Shown in pieces: positions 15,101 through 26,408 of a stretch of DNA of 64,000 bases. The stretch comes from Holothuria scabra (taxonomy: Eukaryota > Echinodermata > Holothuroidea > Aspidochirotida > Holothuriidae), in contig CM074193.1 of the NCBI GenBank assembly GCA_037179385.1, positions 7,585,547 through 7,649,546 of the forward strand, in the 5' to 3' direction. The position numbers and the translations under genes were made by a program. The notes below the pieces were generated by a model that ran no database searches, had not been told where the DNA came from, and saw only the letters and a list, made by a program, of their open reading frames with translations. Position 1 is the stretch's first letter. Each line of letters begins with the position of its first letter.

Positions 15101-17663
15101 TTAATACTGTATGTACAGGTACAGCAGCTATACTATGCTAGCCTACCTTGCAGTACCCCTCATAGCCCAGGCCTCCATTTTTAAAACATTTAGTGTTGTC
15201 TTGGGGCAACCATTTCACTCATTTTGGTTCAGAAGGAAATTTGGTTGTCCAAAATATTTTTCACTTAATTACAAAACAGAAGGCTATAATTATGTTCATC
15301 AAGGGCGGATCCAGGGGGGGGGGGGCAACTAGGGTCAACTGCCCCCCCTATGACCAGTCTAGTGCCCCTCAATACAAGAAAAATGTGCCCCCTGAGTCCT
15401 TAAAATAAAGTAAAAACTGCCTGAAAAGTAAAAAAAACAAAGGTCCCCAGAATTTCGAACCGTATAGCTATATATAACTGCGGCAATGGGAGTTGGTCTG
15501 AGAAATGAGGTCGGTCAAATTCAAGAGTATGTTGCCCCTGTATGACGTTGGCGCCCCGTCTTTCAAACTGCCCCTCCTTCAGCTAGGGGCTGGATCCGCC
15601 CTTGATGTTCATGAGAGGAAACTCCCCTTAGCTCATTTGAAAAATTTGAATTACCCAAGCAGAAAAAAGATAAATCCTGAGAGTTATCTCTGCGTTTGTG
15701 TTCAGTGTCATAAAAGAATACAATCACAATGCCTCTGTTGTGCTGGTCACTGGACATTTCCTAAGTAGCTTTATAGATCAATGCACACACAATGCTGCAT
15801 TGAAATTTTCTTAATCCATCTTTCCTGCCATGTGCCTGCTATGAGGGGTACCAAATTTGAAAAGTAGCTAAGGGGCTTTTCCTAGCATGTTCATGTATTA
15901 TTGGTCTTGAAGAATAAAAAGATGTGATGTTTGAGAGACAGGAACACTCCAAGTCTGAAATATGGTTATGAAACTATTATGGAAAAAGGTGAAAGAATTT
16001 ATCAATCAGCAGTATACTTTTTCAGTCTGAGAGGAAAATGGTTGTCCATGGGACAACCAACCTGGTTGTCCGTATGGAATTTTTGTTGTCCCAGATATTC
16101 TGACAGCCATGAAAATTGATTCCTGTAGCCCAACTGGTTACTGGTAGTAGGCCAACAGTACTTTGGCTTGAATTGAATTTAGAATGCAGATTTCTTATTT
16201 CCCTTGTGAGGAGGGGGTTGTGGGGTGGTGGTGATTGAGGGGAAGGAGATCAGCATCAGTTTTCAATTGCATACAGGTACAACCAATTGTTGAATATTTG
16301 GTAATTATTTATGCCAAATTGTATATATGAGCATATAAGCAGAATTCAAATTTTTATTGGAGGTGACCCGGCCCAATGCCCCGGTGTATGGTTTGTTGAC
16401 ATTGTGTAAATTCCCCTCTTTCTCAAAATCCTTGATCTGCGACTGAGCCCAAAACCTGCAGATCCAGGTTTTCTTAGGCCACTGATGAAGGCCTACTGTA
16501 GTTAACTTTCTATACTATAGCATTGTTCCACACATGGGGGAAAATTTATGATGTAGTACTTGAAAGCCTAGGCCTATATATGGGGCCTCACCTTACATTA
16601 GGAAGGCAGTTGCCTTACAACTCTTTTTTACCACATACCTGGCAAACCACTACTGGCATTTGGATGGGGACCCTCATCACCCTTATTGAATGCTTTCAAT
16701 AAGCATTCATTATGCCTTCTGAATGTATCATTTAGCATTCGAAGGACTGTCAGTGAGTTGGAATGCTTATTTCCTTCCTCAAATGAAGTCTTCCTTGCAT
16801 TCAAAATAAGCCTTCATAATTTCCTTTGAAGTCTACCAAACCTTCAGTTACTGTTTGAATGCATTCATTAGTTTTTTAATGTGTTGGAATGCATTCACAC
16901 ATGAATGATATATGAATGCTTATCAAAGCCTTCATTTCCTTTTTTCTTGCAATTCATATAACTAGTATCAATGCAACTGGATGTCACAAATGCATAAGCA
17001 AAGTTACAGAAATCAATTACTGGATAATGGCGCCTTGATCCTGCTCACCTGATTGCACCAGATAATCTTCATTTATATTATACAGTAAATCCAATATGCT
17101 CAGGCTTAGTACAGAACTGTTGTTCTCATCAAGTCTCTTTGGCAAATTACTGATCCAGCAAAGCTGAGCACTTACCCATTGTCAAGTGGACTGTAGGCTA
17201 ATGAAACACCTAGGATTATCTAAGTGATAGCATATTGTAGATCTATGCTTGATGAGAAAGTTTTGCGAAGACAATGTTGGGGAAAGTGCAAACTCCGCGC
17301 CAGGCCCTCTGCGAGATCATAAGTGTAACCTATTTGGGGCATGTATATGAGCAAACTGAGGACATAGGCTAGTCACATTTTTCAAGAGTAGTGCGTCTAA
17401 TTCTGGGCTTAAGATTTTGATGAAGTGGTAAATGTAGTGCTGATCACTTCTGCTGTAACCTGTGCTAGCTCGTCAAAAGCTTTACTAGGCATATAGCTAC
17501 TAATAAAATTGTCCTAACGTTAGGCCTATGCATACTCTCTACTGTAGCTACATAAGCTAAACACGCGTGTGGGATGGGTATGTGGTTCACTAACGAGACG
17601 GGAATCCTGTTTACTTTTTACTATCAGTAACTGAACAAACACATTTCACTTACCTTTGAGCAT
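3038..17663 (-). CDS. Unrecognised eight-exon gene, ~195-aa protein
   Basis: I assembled this gene from splice signals. In transcript order the coding exons are 17663-17654, 14221-14200, 12662-12583, 11348-11277, 10749-10575, 3768-3655, 3237-3210 and 3124-3038. All seven junctions keep one open frame (intron phases 1, 2, 1, 1, 2, 2, 0), giving 588 nt, 195 residues and a TGA stop. Agreement of phase over seven junctions, including a 22-nt and a 28-nt microexon, is unlikely by chance. The N-terminal half is hydrophobic/helical (IPEELIICGLVSLLVKE, LDELLNLITIFYHG). The middle has VPFTPPIAVQCESWDWPYKV. The C-terminal part is acidic then charged (DFLDCRNENDTDEAEAD), with no signal peptide or clear membrane span. 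I do not recognise the family. The stretch ISPLDLFASHCSSVEDFLD faintly recalls an extended Tudor pattern, but this is too weak to assign. The frame stays open upstream of the chosen ATG, so the true start could lie further 5'. Confidence 0.72.
3210..3237 (-). CDS. Exon 7, a 28-nt microexon
   Basis: It sits between the acceptor CCAATGCAG and the donor GTAAGC and encodes LLSNPEKFQ after the split Arg codon. Its length of 28 nt changes the phase from 2 to 0, which is what exon 8 needs in order to read as a charged protein tail. Confidence 0.65.
3655..3768 (-). CDS. Exon 6, acidic segment
   Basis: This 114-nt exon has a strong donor (CTAG|GTAAGT) and an acceptor after TTTTGTCAACAG. It encodes SVEDFLDCRNENDTDEAEAD followed by NIMWEEAVKSKHESRLS. 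Only this frame is open throughout, and its composition is clearly protein-like. Confidence 0.75.
4106..4356 (+). mobile_element. TTAA-flanked MITE, copy 1
   Basis: It begins TTAA then AGGGCAAGAGCTGTCTCCCC and ends near TGACTGTTTTTGCCTTTCAA, an imperfect reverse complement of the start. It aligns along its length with the copies at 26143-26408 and 28132-28397. The TTAA target and short inverted ends are typical of piggyBac-type non-autonomous elements. It has no coding capacity and lies in the long intron between exons 5 and 6. Confidence 0.65.
5765..6011 (-). mobile_element. tRNA-derived SINE, copy 1
   Basis: The ~247-bp element is flanked by a perfect 16-bp duplication, TGTAATACATGTTGTA, at 5749-5764 and 6012-6027. 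It shares body and tRNA-like head with copies at 47641-47855 and 50304-50547. On the minus strand the head shows a decayed A box and B box. Families of this kind are transcribed by RNA polymerase III and mobilised by LINE enzymes. Confidence 0.85.
8045..8155 (+). mobile_element. Diverged fragment of the TTAA MITE
   Basis: AAGTAGTGTAGTAG, then CTGTCCTGTTTCATG, then GATCATGTGACA align in order with the left part of the MITE at 4106. The right end is not recognisable. Confidence 0.45.
9447..9574 (+). repeat. 42-bp tandem repeat, three copies
   Basis: The unit begins AAATTTTCTTCAATATAGGC and starts at 9448, 9490 and 9532, nearly identical each time. It is intronic and non-coding. Confidence 0.9.
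10575..10749 (-). CDS. Exon 5, central segment
   Basis: At 175 nt this is the longest exon. The acceptor is TTATTGCCCTGTGCAG and the donor CTGTAG|GTAATA. It encodes PFTPPIAVQCESWDWPYKV and continues through KDQMNTFTTVLISPLDLFAS. It starts in phase 1 and ends in phase 2, matching exons 4 and 6. Confidence 0.73.
11277..11348 (-). CDS. Exon 4
   Basis: The 72-nt exon ends at a good donor (CCAAG|GTACGT) and encodes LDELLNLITIFYHGIYSEIS plus LCQ. The acceptor (GCATTTAAG) has a weak pyrimidine tract. A start two bases further in is also possible but would break the phase with exon 3. Confidence 0.62.
12583..12662 (-). CDS. Exon 3
   Basis: The acceptor CCTGTTTTCAG is strong and the donor GATG|GTATAC moderate. 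The 80-nt exon encodes IPEELIICGLVSLLVKECEQ and IALYCD. It starts needing two prior bases, which only the 22-nt exon 2 supplies. Confidence 0.62.
13215..13310 (-). mobile_element. Second diverged fragment of the TTAA MITE
   Basis: On the minus strand CCTGTTTCATGATTGGCT followed by GTGACAATATTCTTTC matches the inner part of the MITE family at 4106 and 8045. No intact ends are visible. Confidence 0.4.
14200..14221 (-). CDS. Exon 2, a 22-nt microexon
   Basis: It is bounded by the acceptor CCAACCTCACCTCAG and the strong donor CATAG|GTGAGT. It encodes ASCYTH between two split codons and shifts the phase from 1 to 2 as exon 3 requires. Support rests on the splice sites and phase, because the exon is too short for composition to help. 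Confidence 0.5.
15300..15604. mobile_element. hAT-type MITE, 305 bp
   Basis: Perfect inverted ends CAAGGGCGGATCCAG are flanked by a perfect 8-bp target duplication, ATGTTCAT, at 15292-15299 and 15605-15612. An 8-bp duplication is the hallmark of hAT elements. A poly-G tract follows the left end. It has no transposase and so depends on enzyme supplied elsewhere. Confidence 0.85.
16680..16945. repeat. GAATGC/GCATTC-rich segment
   Basis: At least ten copies of GAATGC, GCATTC or close variants occur in about 265 bp, in both orientations. They include two GAATGCATTC palindromes near 16856 and 16887. This may be a worn inverted tandem repeat; no regulatory role is shown. Confidence 0.5.
17654..17663 (-). 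CDS. Exon 1, coding start
   Basis: ATGCTCAAAG is followed by a strong donor GTAAGT at 17653-17648. The DNA 5' of it (about 17.66-18.05 kb) is less AT-rich, with more CpG than its surroundings, as expected for a 5' UTR and promoter. No in-frame stop precedes this ATG over the next 30 codons or so, so a more upstream start cannot be ruled out. Confidence 0.5.
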
Positions 17664-18589
17664 GATCTGTGAGATGATGTTTCGCAAAATCGCCGTTATA
17701 AACAAGAGACTTGTTATTCCCCAACCAATCAACCTGCTTTTTCTGCGGCGATCTAGGCTAACGTTAGGTAGGGCCTATTCCGCGTGAGAATGAGAAAGGG
17801 AATTCCGTCTTTCGTTTGCTATTGTATTTTTCTCGTTTGATTTCTCCTTCTCGTGACAACGTGTGCAAACGCTGTCCTTCGATTTTTTCTTTCTGAAGTT
17901 CTGAACAGGAAGACATTTTGCTGTCGTAAGACTAAGACTAGCCCCTTCGCTTCGACCAATCTCTCAAGTTCAATGCAGGTTTCCCAGGCCAGTTCATCTT
18001 TTAGAAATTCCCAAGATCACGTCTCGAATAACAACGTATAGCCTCTCAACGTTGAACTACAGTAATGATAGCCTATAAGAGCATCGCAGTCAAACTGCTG
18101 ATTAAAACACAAAACAATTAAGCCGGAAATTAAATACAAATTAGCCACCTTGGCATTATTATTAGAACTTAATTCACATATTTCATAACTAATTAATAAG
18201 TGACTTAAAAAAGTAGAAAAAAGAAACAATCACACAATATTTCTTTTTTCAAAGTGGGAAGGAAAAGAATGATCGAGACGGTTCAAAATTCCCAAGATAT
18301 TGGGAAAATTCCCAAGGGTCTCTCTATTGTCGCTGAGCAAGGCACTCACTTGTATCAGGAAAACAATCCCTGCTACATACAAATTAACACAGATACTACG
18401 CCTGTTAACACTCACACAAACAAGCAGATGTAGCAGTACGTACGTACGCTATCCCACGCAATCGTATGAACTGTTATCATACGGTGTCTATGGGCTACAT
18501 CCGGGATTTTGGGTGGGATAACAATTTTTTTGAAAGGCTGTCCAAATGTCGCCCCCGTTTCGCTCCACGATACTGTGTCTTTAAGTTTG

Positions 18590-19420
18590 GTTGCTTACGA
18601 GAGAAAGTCCAAAGATATGACAATTCAACGTGCGGGGTAGCTTTTACTTGATTTGTAGGGTCAGCAAATGGATCAAGTGAGATTAAAGCACACTGTCTGC
18701 TCCGGCTTAAAGGCGACAGCAGTTTGATATTATTTCTTACGAAGTACAAGCATTAATACATCTTACTGCAAAATATACGAACTATTGTTTGTTGATATTG
18801 ATCTTATAATTTGAGCGACTGAAGTTCCCTTTAATTGTGTACTGACGCACCTAGGAGAAAGTCAAAATAATAAAAGACATATTAATGGAGCAGCATTTCA
18901 CTAGATTTATCAGCTACTTAATTCATTATTATTATTTTCCATGAATGCAGTTTTGTACGTTATTGTGCGAAATATTGCTTTTGTAATACAGACCTAAATT
19001 TGAGCGATTAAGTTCCCTTTAATTGGTGTAATGACGAACTCAGGAGAAGGTCAAAGTAATAAAAGACTATTAATGTAGCAAATTTTTCACTAGATTGGTT
19101 TGTTTTATAAATAGATCGAGTAAGATCAATGCACTATGTCGATTCCGGCTAAAGGCGAAATACTTGAAGTTTATGTTTCGTACGAAGTAGAAGTGTATGT
19201 TTACAAAGTGCTTCAATCATTATTACGCAGTTATGCAGCTTTGTACGGAAACGTACCAAGTATATGCATTGAAAAACTGAGTGATAAGTTATTTCATTAT
19301 TAGTTAAGTTGTTTACAAGGGGAAGTCGAAAGAAATGAGATTTCAACTTGTTTGATAGCTTCACCTTCGATCCGTCAGCACATGGATCCAGTAAGATACG
19401 GCATTTTGTTTTTTCGCCTC
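18590..19420 (-). repeat. TTCGTACGAA satellite, left reverse block
   Basis: Degenerate ~290-bp monomers lie in reverse orientation relative to the main block. Recurring marks are GAGAAAGTC, then ATGAGATTTCAACTTG, then the phrase GGATCCAGTAAGAT, then the TTCGTACGAA core. No coding frame is conserved. Confidence 0.65.
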
Positions 19421-20880
19421 ACCTTACGGACCAAAATCGTCTTTCGGCGCCCTTTTTAGGTTTTTAACATACTTTACTCCTGCATTATTATTGGCAAAAG
19501 AAATAATTAAATGGTGTTATTTTAAGGCCCACATAACGAAGTGATCAAGGGGCCACTAGTATCTGCACTTTCTTTTGAAAAAAAAGAAAGGACCATCTTC
19601 TGTGATATAGGGATAAGTTTTGCCGAAACGTATCTTCATGCTTTATACGCACTAATGAATGTCGTCGCTGTGCTAGGTTAATTGCTTCAACAACCAGCGT
19701 GATTATAAGCTTACAAAATTTACAGACTGACATTTAATTTCCCTCCCGTCCAATAAAAGATATTGCAAAGGGTGCAACAATAATTGTAGCGCAAATAGCC
19801 CTCTTGTTGTCGGGGATGATTGTCAACATTGACAATAAAAAGAGTTTATAAAGATACCAAAATAGTTTCCACAACATTTCCAAACTCATTTGAAGAGAAC
19901 ATTCATGTTATAATAAAATAAAACTGTTATAGTGGTAGTGGTTTAAGAGTTTTAATGAGCAGTTTCAATTTCGCTTTCGTCAATTGACCATTCTCATGAT
20001 AAATGGCTATTTCTGACACTGCACGATAATCCAATGAAATGCTTATTTCTGTACTTTCATGGCCTCAAAAGCCAGAAAATTGCAACTAATAAGCCTAGGT
20101 TCACGCTCCTTCTATTTATTATGAATTCGGTAACGAGAGAGCCAAACAGACCTTTTTCTTGACTATTTCTTGCAATGTACTTAATTAATGGCTCTTTTAG
20201 AGTTGTCACATGATGTAAATAACGTCAATTAATATTGATCAAATACCAAAAATTTACACCTAACGACGATTAAATTCCACAACTTTTCCATCTGTAAGAT
20301 TGCGTGTTATTTGGCTCTAGCGGCTTTAATCTTTATCTTCACAAAGTAGCACATTATTACATTAAAATCTTAACAGAGACCTGAAAATAACACAGAATAT
20401 AATGACAAGCTTCATGCTAGAATGTGAAAGAGACGGATAAAAACATGGGCGTCGCAGGTAGCCGCAAGGGGAACTTGCCCTCCAAATGAAAATAAAAAAA
20501 CTTGAAAAAACGAAGAAAACATAAAGAAAAAGACGAAGAAAAATTAACATCAATATTTCTTAACAGTTTACTCAGTGTTTTCCCTATTTATATGCAGTAA
20601 ATAGGCTTTAAAAATGCCATTTCCAGCAATCTGAGAGGCATTTTGGGCCAAAATTTTCTTGTGCTGCGTGCCAATTCATGGGCCCGAAGCTTTCCCCCTA
20701 AGAAAAATTCCCCCCCCCCCCACCCATTTTCTCCTGCAGAGTCCTATGGATAGAAAATTTAAACATGTTTAAATAGGAAAACTTGCTGAGACAGGTGAGG
20801 AGAAATGGCAAATTATACTCTTCTACCAGGTGCGGAAAATCAAATGGAAAGCTATCTCGTATTTCGAAATGTCGTTTCTC
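19420..20880. other. Unassigned sequence interrupting the satellite
   Basis: The satellite monomers stop here. The segment has worn repeat marks such as GTAGCCGCAAGGGGAACTTG near 20458 and a C-tract near 20710, but no gene and no clear element ends. Confidence 0.4.
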
Positions 20881-20899
20881 TGAACTTTCTCGGGCGGAC

Positions 20900-21240
20900 A
20901 ATTGAATAAAAATTGAAGACAACTTGTCGCTTAACTCTAGGTCTATATCAGTAAACACCATGTCGTACAGTTTCATAGGAAGCCTTAATTATACGTAATC
21001 ATAGTTTGAGTCGCTCGTTAACATATTAGTTCTATTTTGAGCAAAATTACAAAAAAATTTTGTCGCATGTAAGCCTGGACAGACAAAGTGCCTCATCTTA
21101 CTGGATACATCTGCTTACGAAAGCAATCGAATGAGAAGCTATCTCGCAAGTTGAAATTTCACTTCTTTTGACTTCTTTCAGAGGTTTTACTAACATGTGT
21201 TTACAAAGTACTCAAAAATTGTAAAGCATTTAGACAGTTC
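20900..21240 (+). repeat. TTCGTACGAA satellite, short forward block
   Basis: GTCGCATGTAAGCCTGGACA and TTACTGGATACATCTGCTTA follow the forward order seen at 29.5 and 30.6 kb. This piece is therefore opposite in orientation to its neighbours on both sides. Confidence 0.55.
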
Positions 21241-21289
21241 CATTCAAAAAACCACGAATTGCTTATTATTATGTACGCACGCTTATTAT

Positions 21290-23830
21290 TATATACGCAC
21301 GTAAAAAGCCGAGTGGTGTGCTTCTTCCTTCTTTTTGAAGTTGCTTGCGTTCTTTATGTTTCGTACGAAGTTATAAGCTACTCGAAATATTTTTACACAT
21401 GCCCACAACTTCGTACCAAACCGTGCGAAATATTTCACATTGACACAGAGCCAAAAATGGAGCGATAAATTGTATTCATCGTTCTTTTTTTCAAAGTTAA
21501 TTGTATACAATCGAAAGTCCACAGAAATGACATTTCAGTATGCTATGTAGCTAACCACTGGAATGGTTCAGTCAACAAATAATTTCAGTGTAGATAAAGG
21601 CATTCTGTCTGTTTCGGTTGCAATGTGACAACAATGAAGTTTGTGTCGTAAAAAATAGTAGTAATATATATTTACGAGCAATTGAAACTCATTTTTTATG
21701 CATACTCTTCGTACGCAAGAGTATGAAATATTGCGTCGTGATATAAATCTAAAATAAAACTACAGATTAAAATTGAAAATTGAAATGAATTCACTAACGA
21801 GAGAAAATGAAGATAAGTAAAATCTCAATATGCGATGTTGCATTTCACTCGATTATATTGGTCAACAAATAGTTGCAGTATAGATTAAGGCATTCTGTCT
21901 GTCCCAGCTTATAGGCTGAAAACAATTTATGTTGGTTTCTTTCAAAGTAGATCTTATATAAGATTATGGGCCACTCAAAACTGTTTACACGCAATCATAC
22001 AGCTTCGTACGGAGTATTGCTTCAAATGGAGCGATAGAGTGCGTATAAGTTTCGTAATACACACGAGAGAAGAGAAGAGGCGAGTTGGTTTGATTTTTTT
22101 TTAAGTTGTACCCGGAGAAAGTCAGGTGGAATGGAATAACATTAATTTTCCCTTTCCCCTTTTCTGGTTGTACAGGTCCCGGATTAAAGGCGTCAAAAAC
22201 TAAAGTTTATGTTTCTTACGAAGTTGTACTAATTTTGGTAACAAAGTATTCAAACTATTATCACGCTTGAATACAGCTTCGTACGAAAACGCATTGCTTT
22301 TTATATATACACGTATGAACTGAGTGAAAAGCTTCTTCTTATGTAAAGTTGCTTGGGTTTCGTTATGTTTCGTATGAAGTTATGAGCTACTCGGAAAGTT
22401 GTTACTTATACATGCAACTATAAGTTCGTACCAAACTGTGCGAAACATTGCCTAGTGATCGAGAGCCGAAGTGGAGTTTAAGTTTGTGTCGGAAAAAGTA
22501 GTAATAACATCATATGTCAGTATATGTGCCACTCAAACTGTAATTTTGCGTTCATATACCTTCTTACGAAGTTGTGCAAAATATTGCTTGGTGATAGAGA
22601 CTTAACAATTGATGAGAAATTGTATTGTGTTTGTTTTCTCTCTTTTTCCTCTTTACAAATATTACACGGGGTTAAGTTAACAGAAATGACTCTTCAACGT
22701 GCGAGGTAGCCTTTTTTCTTGGTTTGGTTAACAAATTTATCCAGTATGATAAAAGCATTTCGTTTTTCCGTGCAAAAGCCCAAGAAACATGTTATTGATG
22801 TTTAGCACGAGATAGTACTGTGGGTGTTACATACTTCTCAAATTATGCATCCAGACAGCTTCGTGCGAAAATAAACGAAGCATTATGCTCATGACAAATA
22901 CATCTAAAGATTGAGTGGTATGTTCCTTCGTTTGATATGTTTTAAATGAAGTTGCTCACGAGAGAAAATAAAAATAAATTAAATTTCAACGTGATAGGTA
23001 GCTCTTTTCATCCGATTGGTTTCGTCTACAAATGATATAGTTCCAATGTAGATTAAGGCATTTTGTCTGTTTCGACCGAAAGGCGACAACAGGTTAAGTT
23101 TGTGCCATGCGAAGCGGTACTTATACGTCTGTATATGGGCCACACTCAAACTGTTATTTTGCTTGCCTAGGCCTACTGTTTTTTACGAAGTTGTGCAAAA
23201 CATTGCTAGGTGATAAAGACATAACAATTGGTGACAAATTGCATTATTTTTTCTGGTTTCCACGGTTGTACACGAGAGAAAGTAAAAGAAAATGGTCTCT
23301 TCAGCTTGTGAAGTAGTTTTTTACTCGATTGGTGTGACGGTGAACAAATAGAACCAAAGCATTTTGCCTGTCCTTGTTAGAGCACTTCAAACAAATGTTT
23401 TTGTTTTATACAAAATTGGACCAATTTGGACGTTACAAAGTTCTCGAGTTTCTATTAGCCATCAGGCAACTTCGTTAGAAACTTAACCAAGCATATAGTT
23501 CATGATCAATGTATGCATCTAGAAACTGCGTGATGTGTTCCTTCACTTGAAATCAAGTCATCTACGAGAGAAAACGAAGGTAAGTTATATCTCGATGTGC
23601 GAAGTTGCTTTCCTTCGATAATGTTGATCGAAAAATACTTGCAGTATAAATTAAGGCATTATGTCTCCCCCAGCTTAAAGTCGACAACAATTTTAAGCTG
23701 ATTTCTTACAAAGTAGATGTATTACAAGTTTATGAGCTAATAAAAATGTTTATACACAGTCATACAGCTTCGTAAGAAATATTGCTTGAAATTGTGCGAA
23801 AAAGTGCGAATAGTTCTTGTGATGTTATAC
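21290..23830 (-). repeat. TTCGTACGAA satellite, main reverse block
   Basis: The recurrent phrase GGCATTCTGTCTGT or close variants occurs near 21599, 21889, 22753, 23060, 23360 and 23655, which sets a monomer of about 290-305 bp. Each monomer also carries CGTACGAA-like cores about 75-100 bp apart. Confidence 0.75.
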
Positions 23831-26142
23831 ACGAGAGGGGAGGAGAGCCCCCCCCCCCCCTCCCGTCAGAAGGTCTGTATTAAATAGTAATATTAAGTTC
23901 ATTTTCGTGCGAAGCTGCATGCATGGATACTAGTTACTGGTAGCTCGTAAGCACACTTAAACTGCTGTCGCCCTAGACCTGGACAAAAAAAAATGCCTTC
24001 TTCCAAAGAGATATATTTATTGACGACCCCAATCGAGCGTAAAGCTACCTGTCAACTTAAAATATGATTTATTTTGACTTTCTCTTGTAAGCAACTTTAC
24101 TTAAAAATCAAGGAACTTATCACTCATTTTTTTCAATTTATGTCTTAAAAGAACATACTTTGTACATTTCCGTACGAAACTGTATAAATGCGTAATAATA
24201 ATGAAAGTACTTTGTTAACGTATTACTACAACACCGTACTAAATTTAAATTTTAATAGTTTGCTTTTAGCCAGACCTGACATAATGCGTTGGCTTTTACA
24301 ATATTTATTTAACAAGCCTATTGAGTGTATACCTTCGACATTGAAATGTCCTCTTTTTTACTTCCCCCCGGTGGCATCATCACAAAAAGTGAATGAGTCT
24401 TATTGCAATATTTAAGGTCTGTATCACTAAGAAATATTTAGTACATTTCCTTCGACTCTGCATGCATGGATAATGTTTTGAGAAGCCGGTAAACATATCT
24501 TTGTTTTACTATGCATGAAGTAGTATTAAAGTGATGCCGCCTTTAACATGGGCAAACAAAATGTCGTATCTTATACTGGATCCATTTGCTGACGAAGCCA
24601 ATTAAGTGAAAAGGTTCCCGTTAAGTTGAAATCTTATACCTTTGGACTTTCTCTTGTAAGCAACTTTACTTAAAAATCAAGAAACTTATAACTCAATTTT
24701 CAATATATATTTATATGTCTGAAAAGAGTAAATTTTGTACATTTGCGTACGAAACTGTATAAATGCGAAATAATAATGAGAGTACGTTGTAAACGTATTA
24801 CTACTACTCCGTACGAAATACAAACTTTTAAAAATCGCCTTTAGCCAGACCCGATGTAATGCGTTGGCTTTTACAATATTTATTTATTAAACAAGCCTAT
24901 CGAGAGTAAAGCTTCGACATTAAAATGTCCTCTTTTTTTACTTTCCCTCGGTTGCATCATCACAAAATGTGAATGAGTCTTATTGCAAAATTTCAGGTCT
25001 GTATCATTTAGCGATATTAAGTACATTTCCGTGCGAAGGTGCATGCATGGATACTAGTTACTGGTAGCTCGTGAACATATATATATTGGTTCTACTTCGT
25101 ACGAAACACACTTAACTTGCTGTCGCCCTAGACCTGGACAGTCAAAATGCCTTCTTCAAAGAGATTTATTTATTAACGAAATCAATCGAGTGAAAAGCTA
25201 CCTGTCAAGTTAAAATATCATTTCTTTAGACTTTTTCTTGTGAGCAACTTAAATTCAGAATCAAGGAACTTATCACAATTTTTTTCAATATATGTCTTAA
25301 AAGAATATACTTTGTTCATTACCGTACGAAACTGTATGAATGCGTTATACTAATGAGAGTACTTTGTAAGTGTATCAATACTTATCCGTACGAAATTTAA
25401 ACATTAAAAATTCGCCTTTATCCAGACATGACATAATGCGTTGGGTTTACATATTTATTTATCTAACAAGCCTGTCGGGTGTAAAGCTTCGATATTAAAA
25501 CGTCCTTCTTTTGTTTCCTCAATCGGTTGCACCATAACAAAAAGTGAAATAGTCTTATTGCAAAAATTAAGGTATGTATAATTAAGGAATATTAAGTACA
25601 TTTTCGTGCGAAGCTGCATGCATTGATACTAGTTACTGGTAGCTCGTAAACATACATATATTAGTTCTACTTGTACGAAACACACTCAAATTGCTGTCGC
25701 CCTAGACCTGGAGAGATAAAATGACTTCTTCCAAAGAGATCTATTAATTGACGAAACCAATCGAGTGAAAAGCTACCTGTCAAGTTAAAATATCATTTCT
25801 TTTGACTTTTCTGTTGTTAGCAACTTTACTTAAAAATCAAGGAAAATATCACTCAGTTTTTCAATATATGCCTTAAAAGAATATACCTTGTATATTTCCG
25901 TACGAAACTGTATAAATGCGTAATAATAATGACAGTACTTTGTTAACGTATTACTACTACTCCGTACGAAATATAAACTTTAATAATTCGCCTTTAGCAA
26001 GACCTGACAAAATGCGTTGGGTTTTACAATATTTATTTATTAAACAAGCCTATCGAGTGTAAACTTCGACATTGAAATGTCCTCTTTTTAAATTTCCCTC
26101 GGTTGCACCATCACAAAAAGTGAATGAGTCTTATTGCAAAAT

Positions 26143-26408
26143 TTAAAGGGCAAGAACAGACATCCCAAACGGAAGTAGTGTTGTAGACTGTTCAGTTTCA
26201 AGATTGGCTGTTGGGAGTTATGTAACAACATTTTTTTTTTCTCTTCAAATCTGAAAGTTAAAGGAAATTTCTGCTTGGTTTACCTTGAATATACAATAGT
26301 TTAATCATAAAATGTAATGAATGATACTTTGAAGAGAAAGAAGATGAAAATTGTGTTATTTAGCTGTTTCTTCAAAACAGGTTTGGGGGGACTGCTCTTT
26401 ACCTTTAA
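26143..26408 (+). mobile_element. TTAA-flanked MITE, copy 2
   Basis: TTAA occurs at 26143-26146 and 26405-26408 around a 258-bp element. The ends AGGGCAAGAACAGACATCCC and, inverted, AGGTAAAGAGCAGTCCCCCC match at about 14 of 20 positions. It sits inside a satellite monomer, so it arrived after the satellite formed. Confidence 0.8.
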
